Shown here in pieces: positions 36,886-46,383 of a stretch of DNA of 64,000 nucleotides. The position numbers were made by a program, and so were the translations under genes. The stretch comes from Escherichia sp. E4742 (GTDB lineage Bacteria; Pseudomonadota; Gammaproteobacteria; Enterobacterales; Enterobacteriaceae). The notes under the pieces were generated by a model. It saw nothing but the letters and a program-made list of their open reading frames with translations. It was not told the DNA's origin and searched no databases. The stretch covers positions 1,798,001-1,862,000 of the forward strand of contig NZ_CP040443.1 of the NCBI RefSeq assembly GCF_005843885.1. The letters are read 5' to 3'. How positions within the stretch are numbered: the first letter of the stretch is position 1; every line of letters begins with the position of its first letter.

Positions 36886-38088
36886 TTAACCATGTACTTC
36901 GCGCAACACTCTGATCTCAGGCTGGCGAATGGTCGTTGAAAGCGCCAGAGACAAAATCAGCAGGGCAAAAATGACGTAGAAAGTCACATAGAAGCCGCCA
37001 AACAGCGAGGCGATAATCGAACCACAAATGCTACCGATACCGAAGCCGAGATAAATTACGCCGTAGTTTTTCGCCAGGTTATTGAGGCCGAAGAACTCAC
37101 TGACCAGTGACGGGAAGACGGTAATTGTGCCACCGAAGTTAAACGCCACACAGGCAATCGCCGCGAAGAACGTCACCGCATTCAATGGTGCAAATAGCAG
37201 TGCTGCCATACCCACCAGCGAAATCACCTGTCCGATAGTGATGACGCGGATACGGGCGATTTTGTCAGACAGAATGCCCAGCACCAGACGACCAGAAAGG
37301 TTAGCAATAGAAATAACCGTTACTGCGTTGGCCGCGGAAATTGCATCAAGATGCGCCAGGCTCTGAGCAATATCTTTCGCCACACCAATCACATACAGAC
37401 CGCTCATGCAGGCCGTGAGGAACATCACCGCCAGCATCCAGTATTGCGGTTTACGCATAGACTCTGCCAGGGTGTAGTCCTTCTCTACTACGCCATTACT
37501 GGTTTTCACTTCCTGTTTCGGCGCATCTTTCATTAACGTCGCGCCAAAGACAATCATCACCAACGCAATCGCACCCCAAATTACAAAGGTTTTTTCCAGA
37601 CCGACCGTTTCCAGCAGTTGTGTGTCGATAAATTTGAACCCCAGGCTTCCCAGGCCATAAGAACCAATGGCGAATGCGGAGATCAGACCTTTACGCTCCG
37701 GGAACCACTTCACGCAGTTAGAAAGGGTCAGCAGGTAACCCGCACCATCTGCCAGACCGACCAGCACACCAGCGCTCAACCAGAGCATCATTAGGCTGTT
37801 GGAATGCGCGGTAAGGAAGAAACCCAATCCCAGCAGAATACCAGAAGCCATTGTGACGCGCTTGACACCAAAACGTTCCTGTAACTTGCCAGCAACAGAA
37901 GAAGAAATTGCCAGTCCCAGACTCAACAGGCCGAAGGAGAAAGCAACCTGACTGACCGGCGCATCCAGTTTGGCAGAGAGCGCGCCATTAAACAGGCTCC
38001 AGGTATAAACTGACCCCAGCGCAAACTGGGTAATAATGGTACCGATAAGGGTAAGCCAGCGCGTACGCTGATAGTTTGAAGGTGTCAT
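36886..38088 (-). CDS. yhjX: YhjX, MFS transporter of the pyruvate stimulon
   Basis: 400 residues from the ATG giving MTPSNYQRTRWLTLIG; 15 upstream codons are open but unneeded. Twelve membrane helices of the oxalate:formate antiporter-like MFS group. In E. coli it is strongly induced by pyruvate through the YpdA-YpdB two-component system and is a candidate pyruvate carrier. Both YpdB-type sites are present upstream (38172-38202). The C-terminus ends EVHG, slightly different from the K-12 form I know. Confidence 0.95.
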   Translation of the reverse strand: MTPSNYQRTRWLTLIGTIITQFALGSVYTWSLFNGALSAKLDAPVSQVAFSFGLLSLGLAISSSVAGKLQERFGVKRVTMASGILLGLGFFLTAHSNSLMMLWLSAGVLVGLADGAGYLLTLSNCVKWFPERKGLISAFAIGSYGLGSLGFKFIDTQLLETVGLEKTFVIWGAIALVMIVFGATLMKDAPKQEVKTSNGVVEKDYTLAESMRKPQYWMLAVMFLTACMSGLYVIGVAKDIAQSLAHLDAISAANAVTVISIANLSGRLVLGILSDKIARIRVITIGQVISLVGMAALLFAPLNAVTFFAAIACVAFNFGGTITVFPSLVSEFFGLNNLAKNYGVIYLGFGIGSICGSIIASLFGGFYVTFYVIFALLILSLALSTTIRQPEIRVLREVHG

Positions 38089-38171
38089 GGCAGTATTCCT
38101 GCGGTAGTAAAAAGGAAAATTCTCTGCCGACAAACATAACGAAGTGCATTTTATGCAGGGGGAAAAAAGGC

Positions 38172-38202
38172 ATGAAATGCCATCAAAACGGAATGAAATG
38201 CC
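38172..38202 (-). promoter_or_regulatory. Double YpdB-type site upstream of yhjX
   Basis: On the minus strand GGCATTTCAT occurs twice as a direct repeat, at complement 38193-38202 and 38172-38181, with an 11-bp spacer. This is the arrangement described for YpdB at yhjX. It lies 84 bp upstream of the start codon. Confidence 0.85.
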
Positions 38203-38316
38203 TTAGTTCGGGAATGAATGACGTGACAAATATTCACCACAATAATTATTTGGTCAGTTAGCACCCACTATCATTGCAATGGTTGTTATTAGCAGCACAT
38301 GTTTGTAACAAATCCG

Positions 38317-39015
38317 TTAAAATCTGGCACTAACGCCCATGGTATACAAATAATCACTATCATTGGCGCTATTCTCCGCCTGGGATAACGCGGCATAGGC
38401 GGCAATATGCTGGTTAAGCAACATATCGGCTCCTACGGTTACATCGAGCCAGTTACCATTCTGATTTGTCGCTGTCATGCGACTTAGGCCTGATTGAGCC
38501 TTCCAGATATTTTCACCAAATTGCTGGTTGTAGCTGATTTGCGCCCAGGGACGGAAATCGCCAAGTCGGGAATCGACACGCCAGCCTAACGTACTGACGC
38601 TGGCATGCCATAACGGATCAGTCAGCGTTGCAGTACTGTCGCCAAACTCGTTATACATGGAGGTGGTTGTGCCATCGTAATGTAATGCGGCGACTGGACC
38701 CGTTGTAACCTGCTCATATAAAGGAAAGTTCCAGCCCATACTCATACTGCTGGTCACATCCGCAGGGGTTTCTTCCGCCAGATTAACTTCCAGTCCCAAC
38801 GCTCTTTGGCTACTTTGAATACGTTGCGACAAAATATCGTTGTAGTCCGGTTGGTGATCGCTATCCCAGGTATAACGCTCAGTGGTATGTCCTGGTTGCG
38901 TATCAACGATATATTCTTGTTGCCAGGCGTAAGCTGTGTTGAGAAAAAAAGAACTGATTACCACGCTCGCCAGCAGACTTAAGTGCCAGCGACCACCGCA
39001 TTTTTTTATGATCAT
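38317..39015 (-). CDS. yhjY: YhjY, outer-membrane beta-barrel (autotransporter-like) protein
   Basis: 232 residues from ATG 39013-39015 (MIIKKCGGRWHLSLL), the K-12 form; a GTG two codons upstream is also open. A signal peptide ends near AYA. Alternating strands and the final aromatic residue of YTMGVSARF are typical of an autotransporter-type barrel inserted by the BAM machinery. There is no passenger domain. Function unknown; the family is sometimes called lipase-like by similarity. Confidence 0.88.
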   Translation of the reverse strand: MIIKKCGGRWHLSLLASVVISSFFLNTAYAWQQEYIVDTQPGHTTERYTWDSDHQPDYNDILSQRIQSSQRALGLEVNLAEETPADVTSSMSMGWNFPLYEQVTTGPVAALHYDGTTTSMYNEFGDSTATLTDPLWHASVSTLGWRVDSRLGDFRPWAQISYNQQFGENIWKAQSGLSRMTATNQNGNWLDVTVGADMLLNQHIAAYAALSQAENSANDSDYLYTMGVSARF

Positions 39016-39172
39016 TAACACGACTCCAGGGAAGAGCCGAATTCGGCAATATTATTGTCATTGTATGTAGGATGTCGGGCATCTTAGCCCTGTATTAAAT
39101 ATTGACTTTTTCACCGATGCGTCAAGACAAGAGGGTGAAATATTTACGATCTGGTACATAGCGAGGGAAAGT

Positions 39173-39733
39173 ATGGAACGTTGCGGCTGGGTGAGTCAGG
39201 ACCCGCTTTATATTGCCTACCACGATAATGAGTGGGGCGTGCCTGAAACCAACAGTAATAAACTGTTCGAAATGATCTGCCTTGAAGGACAACAGGCAGG
39301 GTTATCCTGGATTACCGTTCTCAAAAAACGTGAAAACTATCGCGCCTGTTTTCATCAGTTCGATCCGGTAAAAGTCGCGGCTATGCAGGAAGAGGACGTT
39401 GAAAGACTGGTGCTTGATGCCGGGATTATCCGCCATCGTGGGAAAATTCAGGCGATAATTGGTAACGCACGGGCATACCTGCAAATGGAGCAGAACGGCG
39501 AACCGTTTGCCGACTTTGTCTGGTCGTTCGTAAACCATCAACCACAGGTGACACAAGCCAAAACGTTGAGCGAAATCCCCACCTCAACGCCCGCCTCTGA
39601 TGCGCTTTCCAAGGCACTGAAAAAACGCGGCTTCAAATTTGTTGGCACGACGATTTGTTACTCCTTTATGCAGGCATGCGGACTGGTGAACGATCATGTC
39701 GTTGGCTGCTGTTGCCATCCGGGGAGGAAATAA
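39173..39733 (+). CDS. tag: Tag, 3-methyladenine DNA glycosylase I
   Basis: 186 residues. It removes 3-methyladenine from alkylated DNA. The zinc ligands Cys4 and His17 (ERCGWVSQDPLYIAYHDNEWG in part: YHDNEWG) and the C-terminal pair in NDHVVGCCCH are present, and the helix-hairpin-helix core with GQQAGLSWITVLKKRENYR is intact. Constitutive in E. coli. It overlaps yiaC by one base (TAATG), so the two are coupled. Confidence 0.96.
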   Translation: MERCGWVSQDPLYIAYHDNEWGVPETNSNKLFEMICLEGQQAGLSWITVLKKRENYRACFHQFDPVKVAAMQEEDVERLVLDAGIIRHRGKIQAIIGNARAYLQMEQNGEPFADFVWSFVNHQPQVTQAKTLSEIPTSTPASDALSKALKKRGFKFVGTTICYSFMQACGLVNDHVVGCCCHPGRK

Positions 39734-40173
39734 TGATTCGAGAAGCGCAACGTTTGGAATTACCTGCGATCCTTGAATTATGGCTGGAAAGTACAACCTG
39801 GGGACATCCTTTCATAGAAGAAAGCTACTGGCGTGACTGCATTCCGCTGGTGCGTGATGCTTATCTTGCCAACGCGCAAAACTGGGTGTGGGAAGAAGAT
39901 GGCAAGCTTCTCGGTTTTGTCAGCGTGATGGAAGGACGATTTTTAGCTGCGATGTTTGTCGCACCAAAGGCCGTCAGGCGCGGTATTGGTAAGGCGCTGA
40001 TGCAACATGTGCAACAACGCCATCCCCATTTATTGTTGGAGGTTTACCAGAAAAACCAGCCCGCGATAAATTTCTACCATGCGCAAGGATTCCATATTGT
40101 CGACTGCGCCTGGCAGGAAGAAACCCAACTTCCCACCTGGATTATGGATTGGCAGGCGGATCAAACGCCGTAA
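39733..40173 (+). CDS. yiaC: YiaC, GNAT acetyltransferase
   Basis: 146 residues from the ATG that shares its A with the tag stop, with GGAGGAAA just before it. GNAT fold with the acetyl-CoA motif VRRGIGKALM and the C-terminal YQKNQPAINFYHAQGF element. YiaC has been reported as a protein lysine acetyltransferase in E. coli. The last 32 bp overlap the end of bisC on the other strand. Confidence 0.92.
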   Translation: MIREAQRLELPAILELWLESTTWGHPFIEESYWRDCIPLVRDAYLANAQNWVWEEDGKLLGFVSVMEGRFLAAMFVAPKAVRRGIGKALMQHVQQRHPHLLLEVYQKNQPAINFYHAQGFHIVDCAWQEETQLPTWIMDWQADQTP

Positions 40174-42475
40174 GTGGCAGTTCCGGGCCAGTGTATTTCT
40201 CCAGCCACGCTAACGCCGTGTTACCCGCGCATCCATTCCCCAGCCGCGAGCTGGGGAGATCTTTCGTCAGCACGTTCACCGCGCCGTTTTTACAAATGCC
40301 GCCAGCGGTTAAATCCAGATCGGGCCATGCCCCTTCGTGAATGCAAATCACGCCAGGTTTAATACCTTCGCTAATGACCGCTCCGGCAAGAATTTGCCCG
40401 CGCGAGTTCCACACTCGTACCGTGTCGCCCTCTTTTATGCCTCGCGCTCGTGCATCATCAGGGTGAATGGTGGCAGGTTCACGGTTTGCCACCGCATATA
40501 ATTCACGCAGAGAACTGTAATTTAGCTGGCTGTGCAAACGATGTGCGGGGTGGGCAGAAAGTACCTGCAACTGTTCCGGTTCGGCATTGCCCTGCCACTC
40601 ATCCGGCTCCAGCCACATGGGATGCCCCGGACAATCCGGGTAACCGTAATCCGCGATACGCTGCGAGAAGATTTCAATCTTACCACTGGCCGTTTTTAAC
40701 GGATGCGCCAGTGGGTCGCGGCGAAAATCAGCAAACCGGATAAACTGTTCGCTGATTGGGTTTTCCGGCATCTCAATGAATTGGTTTGCTTCCCAAAACG
40801 CGTCAAACGATGGTAATTCAACCTGCTGACTTGCCCCTCGTTGTCGGGCGACGTTATAAAAAGTTTCCAGCCATTGCAGCTCAGTTTTCCCTTCCGTAAA
40901 CCGCGCGTAGCCCCCCTTCTCCCAACGTTCGCTTAATTCAGCAAAGACGTCGAAATCATTACGCGCTTCGTCACGCGGCGGCACGACTTGTTTCATCGGA
41001 ACAAGATGCTGATTGCTGTAATCTCCGGTCATGGTGAGATCGTTACGCTCAAAAGACGTGGTTGCAGGCAGGACGATATCGGCATGTTTCGCCGCCGCCG
41101 TCCAGAAGCATTCTGAAATGACCACCAGTTCCGGTTTTTGCCAGGCACGAATCAGACGATTAGTGTCCTGATGATGTGTAAAATTGGCGCCGCCCGCCCA
41201 CCAGATAAAGCGTATATCCGGAAAGTGACGATTCATGCCGTTGTGTTGGTATGCGCCACCAGGATTTTCAAGAGCCTCGACAATACGGGCGACAGGAATT
41301 TTTTCTACCGCATCCGTACCACCCGGCAAACTGCCCTGCATGGAAGAGAGCACTGCGGCGCGGCGCGTGGGGTTACCACCATTCGCAAAATGGTAGGAGA
41401 GGCCAAAACCGCCACCAGGTGTGCCAATTTGCCCCAACATTGCCGCCAGCGTGACGAGCATCCAGTGCTTTTGCTCGCCAAACTGCTGACGCTGCATTCC
41501 CCATCCTGCCATCAGCATGGTGGTATTTTGATGGAAAATAGCCGCCAGTTCGCGGATTTTATCTGCCGGTACACCACAAATCTCCGCCGCCCATTCGGCA
41601 GTTTTCGCTATGCCATCACTCTCGCCCTGTAAATAAGAAGCGAAGACGCCATAGCCGATAGTGCAACGTGCCAGAAACTCTTCGTCGTGCCAGCAGTTTT
41701 CCACCAGCGTATGGGCGATCCCCAGCATCAGCGCCACATCTGTTCCCATATGCGGTGCTACCCATTCCATTTTATCGCCAAAGAAATCAACGGTTTCCGA
41801 TCGCATGGGATCAATGCAGATCAGCTTTTTCCCGCTATCCCGCAGTGCGGAAAAGTAAGAAAGCCCCTGCTCATCGGATGCATTCCACGCAATTTTCAGT
41901 GTATTTAGAGGGTTAGCACTCCACAGCACCACCACATCGCTATGTTCAAGCACCAGCGACCAACTGGTCTGCTGCTGATAAACTTCGCTGCCGCCCACAA
42001 CATACGGCATGATCGCCTGTGCTGCGCCGGTCGAATAATCCCCCAGATGGCCAGTATAGCCGCCTGCCAGCGCCATATAGCGTTGTAACAAGGTTGACGC
42101 TTTATGCAGCACGCCATTTGAACGCCAGCCGTAGGAACCGGCAAAAATCGACGCCGGACCATAAGCTCCGCGAATGCGTTTGTGTTGTTGGTGAATAAGA
42201 TCCAGTGCCTCATCCCAACTCACGCGAACAAATTCGTCCTGCCCGCGAATCCCTTGTGGATTTTCTGGTGACGCAAGAAAGCCTTTACGCACCATCGGAA
42301 ATCGCACCCGCGTATTGCTATGAACCTGGTCGCGAACCGCACTCTGCAAGGAGTTTTCCATTCCTGTGGTTAACGCACCACGCGAGCTGAAAACTGTTTC
42401 ACCGTCGGTTTCAACCAGCATTGGTCCCCAGTGGGCGGCAGTAAGAACAGAAAAACGTGAGGATGAGTTGGCCAA
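40142..42475 (-). CDS. bisC: BisC, biotin sulfoxide reductase
   Basis: 777 residues, the usual length, of the DMSO reductase family using bis-MGD molybdenum cofactor. No Tat signal, so cytoplasmic. Cofactor-binding segments such as GSYGWRSNGVLHKA (Ser ligand region), VLWSANPLNTLKIAW and GNPTRR are present. It reduces biotin and methionine sulfoxide. The gene is divergent from yiaD and its 3' end overlaps yiaC. Confidence 0.96.
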   Translation of the reverse strand: MANSSSRFSVLTAAHWGPMLVETDGETVFSSRGALTTGMENSLQSAVRDQVHSNTRVRFPMVRKGFLASPENPQGIRGQDEFVRVSWDEALDLIHQQHKRIRGAYGPASIFAGSYGWRSNGVLHKASTLLQRYMALAGGYTGHLGDYSTGAAQAIMPYVVGGSEVYQQQTSWSLVLEHSDVVVLWSANPLNTLKIAWNASDEQGLSYFSALRDSGKKLICIDPMRSETVDFFGDKMEWVAPHMGTDVALMLGIAHTLVENCWHDEEFLARCTIGYGVFASYLQGESDGIAKTAEWAAEICGVPADKIRELAAIFHQNTTMLMAGWGMQRQQFGEQKHWMLVTLAAMLGQIGTPGGGFGLSYHFANGGNPTRRAAVLSSMQGSLPGGTDAVEKIPVARIVEALENPGGAYQHNGMNRHFPDIRFIWWAGGANFTHHQDTNRLIRAWQKPELVVISECFWTAAAKHADIVLPATTSFERNDLTMTGDYSNQHLVPMKQVVPPRDEARNDFDVFAELSERWEKGGYARFTEGKTELQWLETFYNVARQRGASQQVELPSFDAFWEANQFIEMPENPISEQFIRFADFRRDPLAHPLKTASGKIEIFSQRIADYGYPDCPGHPMWLEPDEWQGNAEPEQLQVLSAHPAHRLHSQLNYSSLRELYAVANREPATIHPDDARARGIKEGDTVRVWNSRGQILAGAVISEGIKPGVICIHEGAWPDLDLTAGGICKNGAVNVLTKDLPSSRLGNGCAGNTALAWLEKYTGPELPLTAFDPPANP

Positions 42476-42627
42476 ACCGAAGGCTCCTGAAAAGTTAGAT
42501 GTATTGAGCAGTTAAATATTACTTACAAATTTCCGAGTATTCCCAGGAATAATCTTCATGTTCACACGGCATAATCTTCCGCCACGAAACCCGTGGCAAA
42601 GAATAAAAAGGTTATTAAGGATTAACA

Positions 42628-43287
42628 ATGAAGAAACGTGTTTATCTTATTGCCGCCGTTGTGAGTGGCGCTCTGGCGGTATCTGGCTGTACAACTAACC
42701 CTTACACCGGCGAACGCGAAGCGGGTAAATCTGCTATTGGCGCGGGTCTGGGCTCTCTCGTTGGCGCGGGCATTGGCGCACTCTCTTCTTCGAAGAAAGA
42801 TCGTGGTAAAGGCGCACTGATTGGCGCAGCAGCAGGCGCGGCACTGGGCGGCGGCGTTGGCTATTACATGGATGTGCAGGAAGCGAAACTGCGCGACAAA
42901 ATGCGCGGCACTGGCGTTAGCGTAACGCGCAGCGGGGACAACATTATCCTCAACATGCCGAACAATGTGACCTTCGACAGCAGCAGCGCCACTCTGAAAC
43001 CAGCAGGTGCTAACACCCTGACCGGTGTTGCAATGGTACTGAAAGAGTACCCGAAAACGGCGGTTAACGTGATTGGCTACACCGACAGCACTGGTGGTCA
43101 TGACCTGAACATGCGTCTGTCGCAGCAGCGTGCAGATTCCGTTGCCAGTGCATTGATTACCCAGGGCGTTGACGCCAGCCGTATTCGTACCCAGGGTCTT
43201 GGCCCAGCTAACCCGATCGCCAGCAACAGCACCGCAGAAGGCAAAGCCCAAAACCGTCGCGTAGAAATTACCTTAAGCCCGCTGTAA
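42628..43287 (+). CDS. yiaD: YiaD, OmpA-family outer-membrane lipoprotein
   Basis: 219 residues. A clear lipoprotein signal (AVSGCTTNP) is followed by a glycine-zipper segment (GAGLGSLVGAGIGALSS, GAAAGAALGGGVGYY) and an OmpA C-terminal peptidoglycan-binding domain with NVIGYTDSTGGHDLN and QNRRVEI. It probably links the outer membrane to the cell wall; extra copies suppress a bamD defect in E. coli. AAGGATTAAC precedes the ATG. Confidence 0.94.
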   Translation: MKKRVYLIAAVVSGALAVSGCTTNPYTGEREAGKSAIGAGLGSLVGAGIGALSSSKKDRGKGALIGAAAGAALGGGVGYYMDVQEAKLRDKMRGTGVSVTRSGDNIILNMPNNVTFDSSSATLKPAGANTLTGVAMVLKEYPKTAVNVIGYTDSTGGHDLNMRLSQQRADSVASALITQGVDASRIRTQGLGPANPIASNSTAEGKAQNRRVEITLSPL

Positions 43288-43298
43288 TCACTTTCATG

Positions 43299-43322
43299 CC
43301 AGGTGGTGATTCAATCACCTGG
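43299..43322 (+). terminator. Hairpin after yiaD
   Basis: CCAGGTG (43299-43305) pairs with CACCTGG (43316-43322), 12 bp past yiaD. No strong T-run follows. Confidence 0.4.
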
Positions 43323-43390
43323 TATTCTTAGGTTTTCCTGCTTCTTTTTTCAGGCTAAGGTGATCGCCTAATCAGTGAATGGAGAGAAGC

Positions 43391-44365
43391 ATGAAGCCGT
43401 CCGTTATCCTCTACAAAGCCTTACCTGATGATTTACTGCAACGCCTGCAAGCACATTTCACCGTTCACCAGGTGACAGACCTCACTCCACAGACCGTCGC
43501 GCAGAACACGGAAATTTTTGCCGAAGCCGAGGGCTTGTTAGGTTCAAATGAAAATGTTGATGCCGTGTTGCTGGAAAAAATGCCGAAACTGCGTGCCGCA
43601 TCAACTATCTCTGTAGGCTACGACAATTTCGATGTCGATGCGCTTACCGCCCGAAAAATCCTGCTAATGCATACGCCAACCGTATTAACGGAAACGGTGG
43701 CCGATACACTGATGGCATTGGTGCTGTGTACCGCGCGTCGGGTTGTCGAGGTAGCAGAACGCGTAAAAGCAGGCGAATGGACCGCGAGCATTGGCCCGGA
43801 CTGGTACGGCAGCGACGTGCATCATAAAACACTTGGCATTGTCGGGATGGGACGGATCGGCATGGCACTGGCACAACGGGCACACTTTGGCTTCAACATG
43901 CCTATCCTCTATAACGCTCGCCGCCACCATAAAGAAGCTGAAGAACGCTTTAACGCCCGTTATTGCGATCTGGATACGCTGTTACAAGAGTCGGATTTCG
44001 TTTGCCTGATCCTGCCGCTAACTGAAGAAACGCATCACCTGTTTGGCGCTGAACAATTCGCCAAAATGAAATCCTCCGCCATCTTCATTAATGCAGGACG
44101 TGGACCGGTGGTTGACGAAAATGCACTGATTGCGGCATTGCAGAAAGGGGAAATTCACGCCGCCGGACTGGATGTCTTCGAACAAGAGCCGCTGTCAGTA
44201 GATTCACCGCTGCTCTCAATGGCAAATGTCGTCGCAGTCCCACATATTGGTTCTGCTACTCATGAGACGCGTTATGCCATGGCCGCCTGTGCGGTGGATA
44301 ATTTGATTAATGCGTTACAAGGGAATGTCGAGAAGAACTGTGTGAATCCGCAAGTCGCGGAATAA
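43391..44365 (+). CDS. ghrB: GhrB, glyoxylate/hydroxypyruvate reductase B
   Basis: 324 residues from the ATG giving MKPSVILYKALPDD, preceded by GGAGAG; a start four codons earlier is open. D-2-hydroxyacid dehydrogenase family with nucleotide-binding GIVGMGRIGMAL, catalytic Arg and Glu regions (INAGRGPVVDE, GLDVFEQEP) and catalytic His in VPHIGSAT. It reduces glyoxylate, hydroxypyruvate and 2-ketogluconate with NADPH in the cytoplasm. Confidence 0.96.
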   Translation: MKPSVILYKALPDDLLQRLQAHFTVHQVTDLTPQTVAQNTEIFAEAEGLLGSNENVDAVLLEKMPKLRAASTISVGYDNFDVDALTARKILLMHTPTVLTETVADTLMALVLCTARRVVEVAERVKAGEWTASIGPDWYGSDVHHKTLGIVGMGRIGMALAQRAHFGFNMPILYNARRHHKEAEERFNARYCDLDTLLQESDFVCLILPLTEETHHLFGAEQFAKMKSSAIFINAGRGPVVDENALIAALQKGEIHAAGLDVFEQEPLSVDSPLLSMANVVAVPHIGSATHETRYAMAACAVDNLINALQGNVEKNCVNPQVAE

Positions 44366-44381
44366 CCGCGACTGCGTGAAG

Positions 44382-44408
44382 AAAAGCCCGAAAATCTCTC
44401 GGGCTTTT
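44382..44408. terminator. Bidirectional terminator ghrB/yiaF
   Basis: AAAAGCCCGA (44383-44392) pairs with TCGGGCTTTT (44399-44408). Each arm supplies a T-run to the opposite strand, so it stops both convergent genes. Confidence 0.9.
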
Positions 44409-44413
44409 ACTCT

Positions 44414-45124
44414 TTATTGGGTTGCAGTTACTGCTGCGGTCCAGGCCTGATTAAACGCCTGATGCTGTGCCGGTAATGGCGCAATCAGTTTGTTATATTC
44501 ACTCGCCTGCTGCGAAGTCGGGAACTGAATGCCATTCGCCACAAAGCTTACCTGAGTACCCTGCTGGGAAATATAGTCACCAACCATCACCAGTTGTTGT
44601 GTAAAGGTTTGTGCCGCCGGAATCAACGGTTGTAACGCATCAGCCGGTGTCGTCACCACTTTGGTGAATGCCTGATCAAAGACCGGTTTCAGATCATCAG
44701 TCTGTTTCAGCGCAGAGTGCGCTGCATCGGCCTGCAACTTCGCATTTTGTAGCTGTTGCGCCAGTACACCCAGCGAACCGTTCATTTCACGCAGCGGACC
44801 ACTTTGCGTGACATAATCCTGTGGTACACGAATTGCGTTAACGCTGTCTACAACCGGACGCAGACCGGAATCCATCGCCTGATTCACCTGTTGGGAATAG
44901 CCATACAGAATCGCGTAATCAGAGACAAAAGGACCAAATTGTTTTTTCTGATCGGCAGTCAGGGTTGGTAGACGTTCACCGCTACGCATCACTGTATTCT
45001 GCAGGAAGTCGATAAACGCTTTACGCTGATCGCCTTCTTTATCAAAACACCCACTCAGGCTAACTACCATTAATAACGCCGCAAGAGGCGCAAACCAGCG
45101 AGAGCAGGACTTTCCTGTCGCCAT
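44414..45124 (-). CDS. yiaF: YiaF, lipoprotein-like protein of unknown function
   Basis: 236 residues from ATG giving MATGKSCSRWFAPLAAL; 28 upstream codons are open but lack a matching signal. A signal with lipobox SLSGC (residue 26) marks a probable lipoprotein. The rest is helical and belongs to the DUF3053 family, without known activity. Confidence 0.88.
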   Translation of the reverse strand: MATGKSCSRWFAPLAALLMVVSLSGCFDKEGDQRKAFIDFLQNTVMRSGERLPTLTADQKKQFGPFVSDYAILYGYSQQVNQAMDSGLRPVVDSVNAIRVPQDYVTQSGPLREMNGSLGVLAQQLQNAKLQADAAHSALKQTDDLKPVFDQAFTKVVTTPADALQPLIPAAQTFTQQLVMVGDYISQQGTQVSFVANGIQFPTSQQASEYNKLIAPLPAQHQAFNQAWTAAVTATQ

Positions 45125-45543
45125 TTTCTTACTCCTTTCACCCAAAAAAAGCGCACAACGACACACGCGTGTCTGACGTGACAAGGATAGTCCAGGACAA
45201 GCTTGCAAGATACCCTTTATGCATAATCTTCCTGGGAAAATGATGTAGAAAATGAAGGAAGGTTAATTTGTTGTTTCATTGTTAAAAACAGGCATTGCTA
45301 TTGCGTTTTTTAGCCAGGACTTTACTTCTCTTCGCTAAGTGAAATTTTCGGAATCTTTACAATCCGGGATTCTGCGAAATATATCGGCATTAATCATATC
45401 GTTAGGCAACTATAAGTCACAGTTATTGATAAGCTGAATCGAATCACACTCCGGTTGCTTCCCGCTGAGTCAGTGTTTCCCGACTATTCTTAATGAGCTT
45501 CAATGCAATTCACGATCCCGCAGTGTGATTTGAGGAGTTTTCA
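45125..45543. promoter_or_regulatory. Divergent gap between yiaF and yiaG
   Basis: 419 bp with no gene I can support. It should hold the promoters of yiaF and yiaG. A GAGGAGTT ribosome site for yiaG lies at 45532-45539. Nothing else clear. Confidence 0.35.
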
Positions 45544-45834
45544 ATGGAATATAAAGATCCAATGCTTGAGCTGTTGAGCAGCCTGGAACAAATTGTTTTT
45601 AAAGATGAAACACAGAAGATGACCCTGACGCACAGACCTACGCCCTGTACCGAGATTGAGCAATTACGCAAAGGAACGGGGTTAAAAATTGATGATTTCG
45701 CCCGTGTTTTGGGCGTATCCGTTGCGATGGTAAAGGAATGGGAATCCAGACGAGTGAAGCCTTCCAGTGCTGAACTAAAATTAATGCGTCTGATTCAGGC
45801 CAATCCGGCATTAAGTAAGCAGTTGATGGAATAG
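45544..45834 (+). CDS. yiaG: YiaG, XRE-type transcriptional regulator
   Basis: 96 residues. The helix-turn-helix lies at about 37-75 (IEQLRKGTGLKIDDFARVLG in part, then VSVAMVKEWESRRVKPS). It resembles antitoxin-like regulators of the HigA/MqsA type, but no toxin gene is next to it. Target genes are unknown to me. Confidence 0.9.
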   Translation: MEYKDPMLELLSSLEQIVFKDETQKMTLTHRPTPCTEIEQLRKGTGLKIDDFARVLGVSVAMVKEWESRRVKPSSAELKLMRLIQANPALSKQLME

Positions 45835-45918
45835 AGTTTTATTAACTTTTTTGATGTTTACGGTCCTGATGACAGGGCCGTTTTCCGACCGATTAATCAT
45901 AAATTTGAAAAATAATTG

Positions 45919-46115
45919 TTGCATCCACCTTCAATGCGTGGCTTAATGCACATCAACGGTTTGACGTACAGACCATTAAAGCAGTGTAGTAAGGCAAGTC
46001 CCTTCAAGAGTTATCGTTGATACCCCTCGTAGTGCACATTTCCTTTAACGCTTCAAAATCTGTAAAGCACGCCATATCGCCGAAAGGCACACTTAATTAT
46101 TAAAGGTAATACACT
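45919..46115 (+). promoter_or_regulatory. cspA promoter and cold-shock leader
   Basis: -35 TTGCAT (45919-45924), 17-bp spacer and -10 CTTAAT (45942-45947) put the transcript start near 45957, giving the known 159-nt leader. The cold box TGACGTACAGA is at 45962-45972. The leader folds differently in the cold, which exposes the ribosome site; AAAGGTAAT stands before the ATG. Confidence 0.88.
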
Positions 46116-46328
46116 ATGTCCGGTAAAATGACTGGTATCGTAAAATGGTTCAACGCTGACAAAGGCTTCGGCTTCATCACTCCTGACGATGGCTCTAAAG
46201 ACGTGTTCGTACACTTCTCTGCTATCCAGAACGATGGTTACAAATCTCTGGACGAAGGTCAGAAAGTGTCCTTCACCATCGAAAGCGGCGCTAAAGGCCC
46301 AGCAGCTGGTAACGTAACCAGCCTGTAA
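46116..46328 (+). CDS. cspA: CspA, major cold-shock RNA chaperone
   Basis: 70 residues, one cold-shock domain with RNP1 KGFGFI and RNP2 VFVHFSAI. It binds single-stranded RNA and DNA and melts RNA structure after a drop in temperature. The sequence appears the same as in other E. coli. Confidence 0.98.
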
Positions 46329-46355
46329 TCTCTGCTTAAAAGCACAGAATCTAAG

Positions 46356-46383
46356 ATCCCTGCCATTTGGCGGGGATTTTTTT
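46356..46383 (+). terminator. cspA terminator
   Basis: ATCCCTGCC (46356-46364) pairs with GGCGGGGAT (46369-46377), one T-G wobble, followed by TTTTTTT. Confidence 0.9.

Noticed and set aside
45544..45834. yiaG as antitoxin of a toxin-antitoxin pair
   Set aside because: No small toxin-like gene with a matching strand lies next to it.
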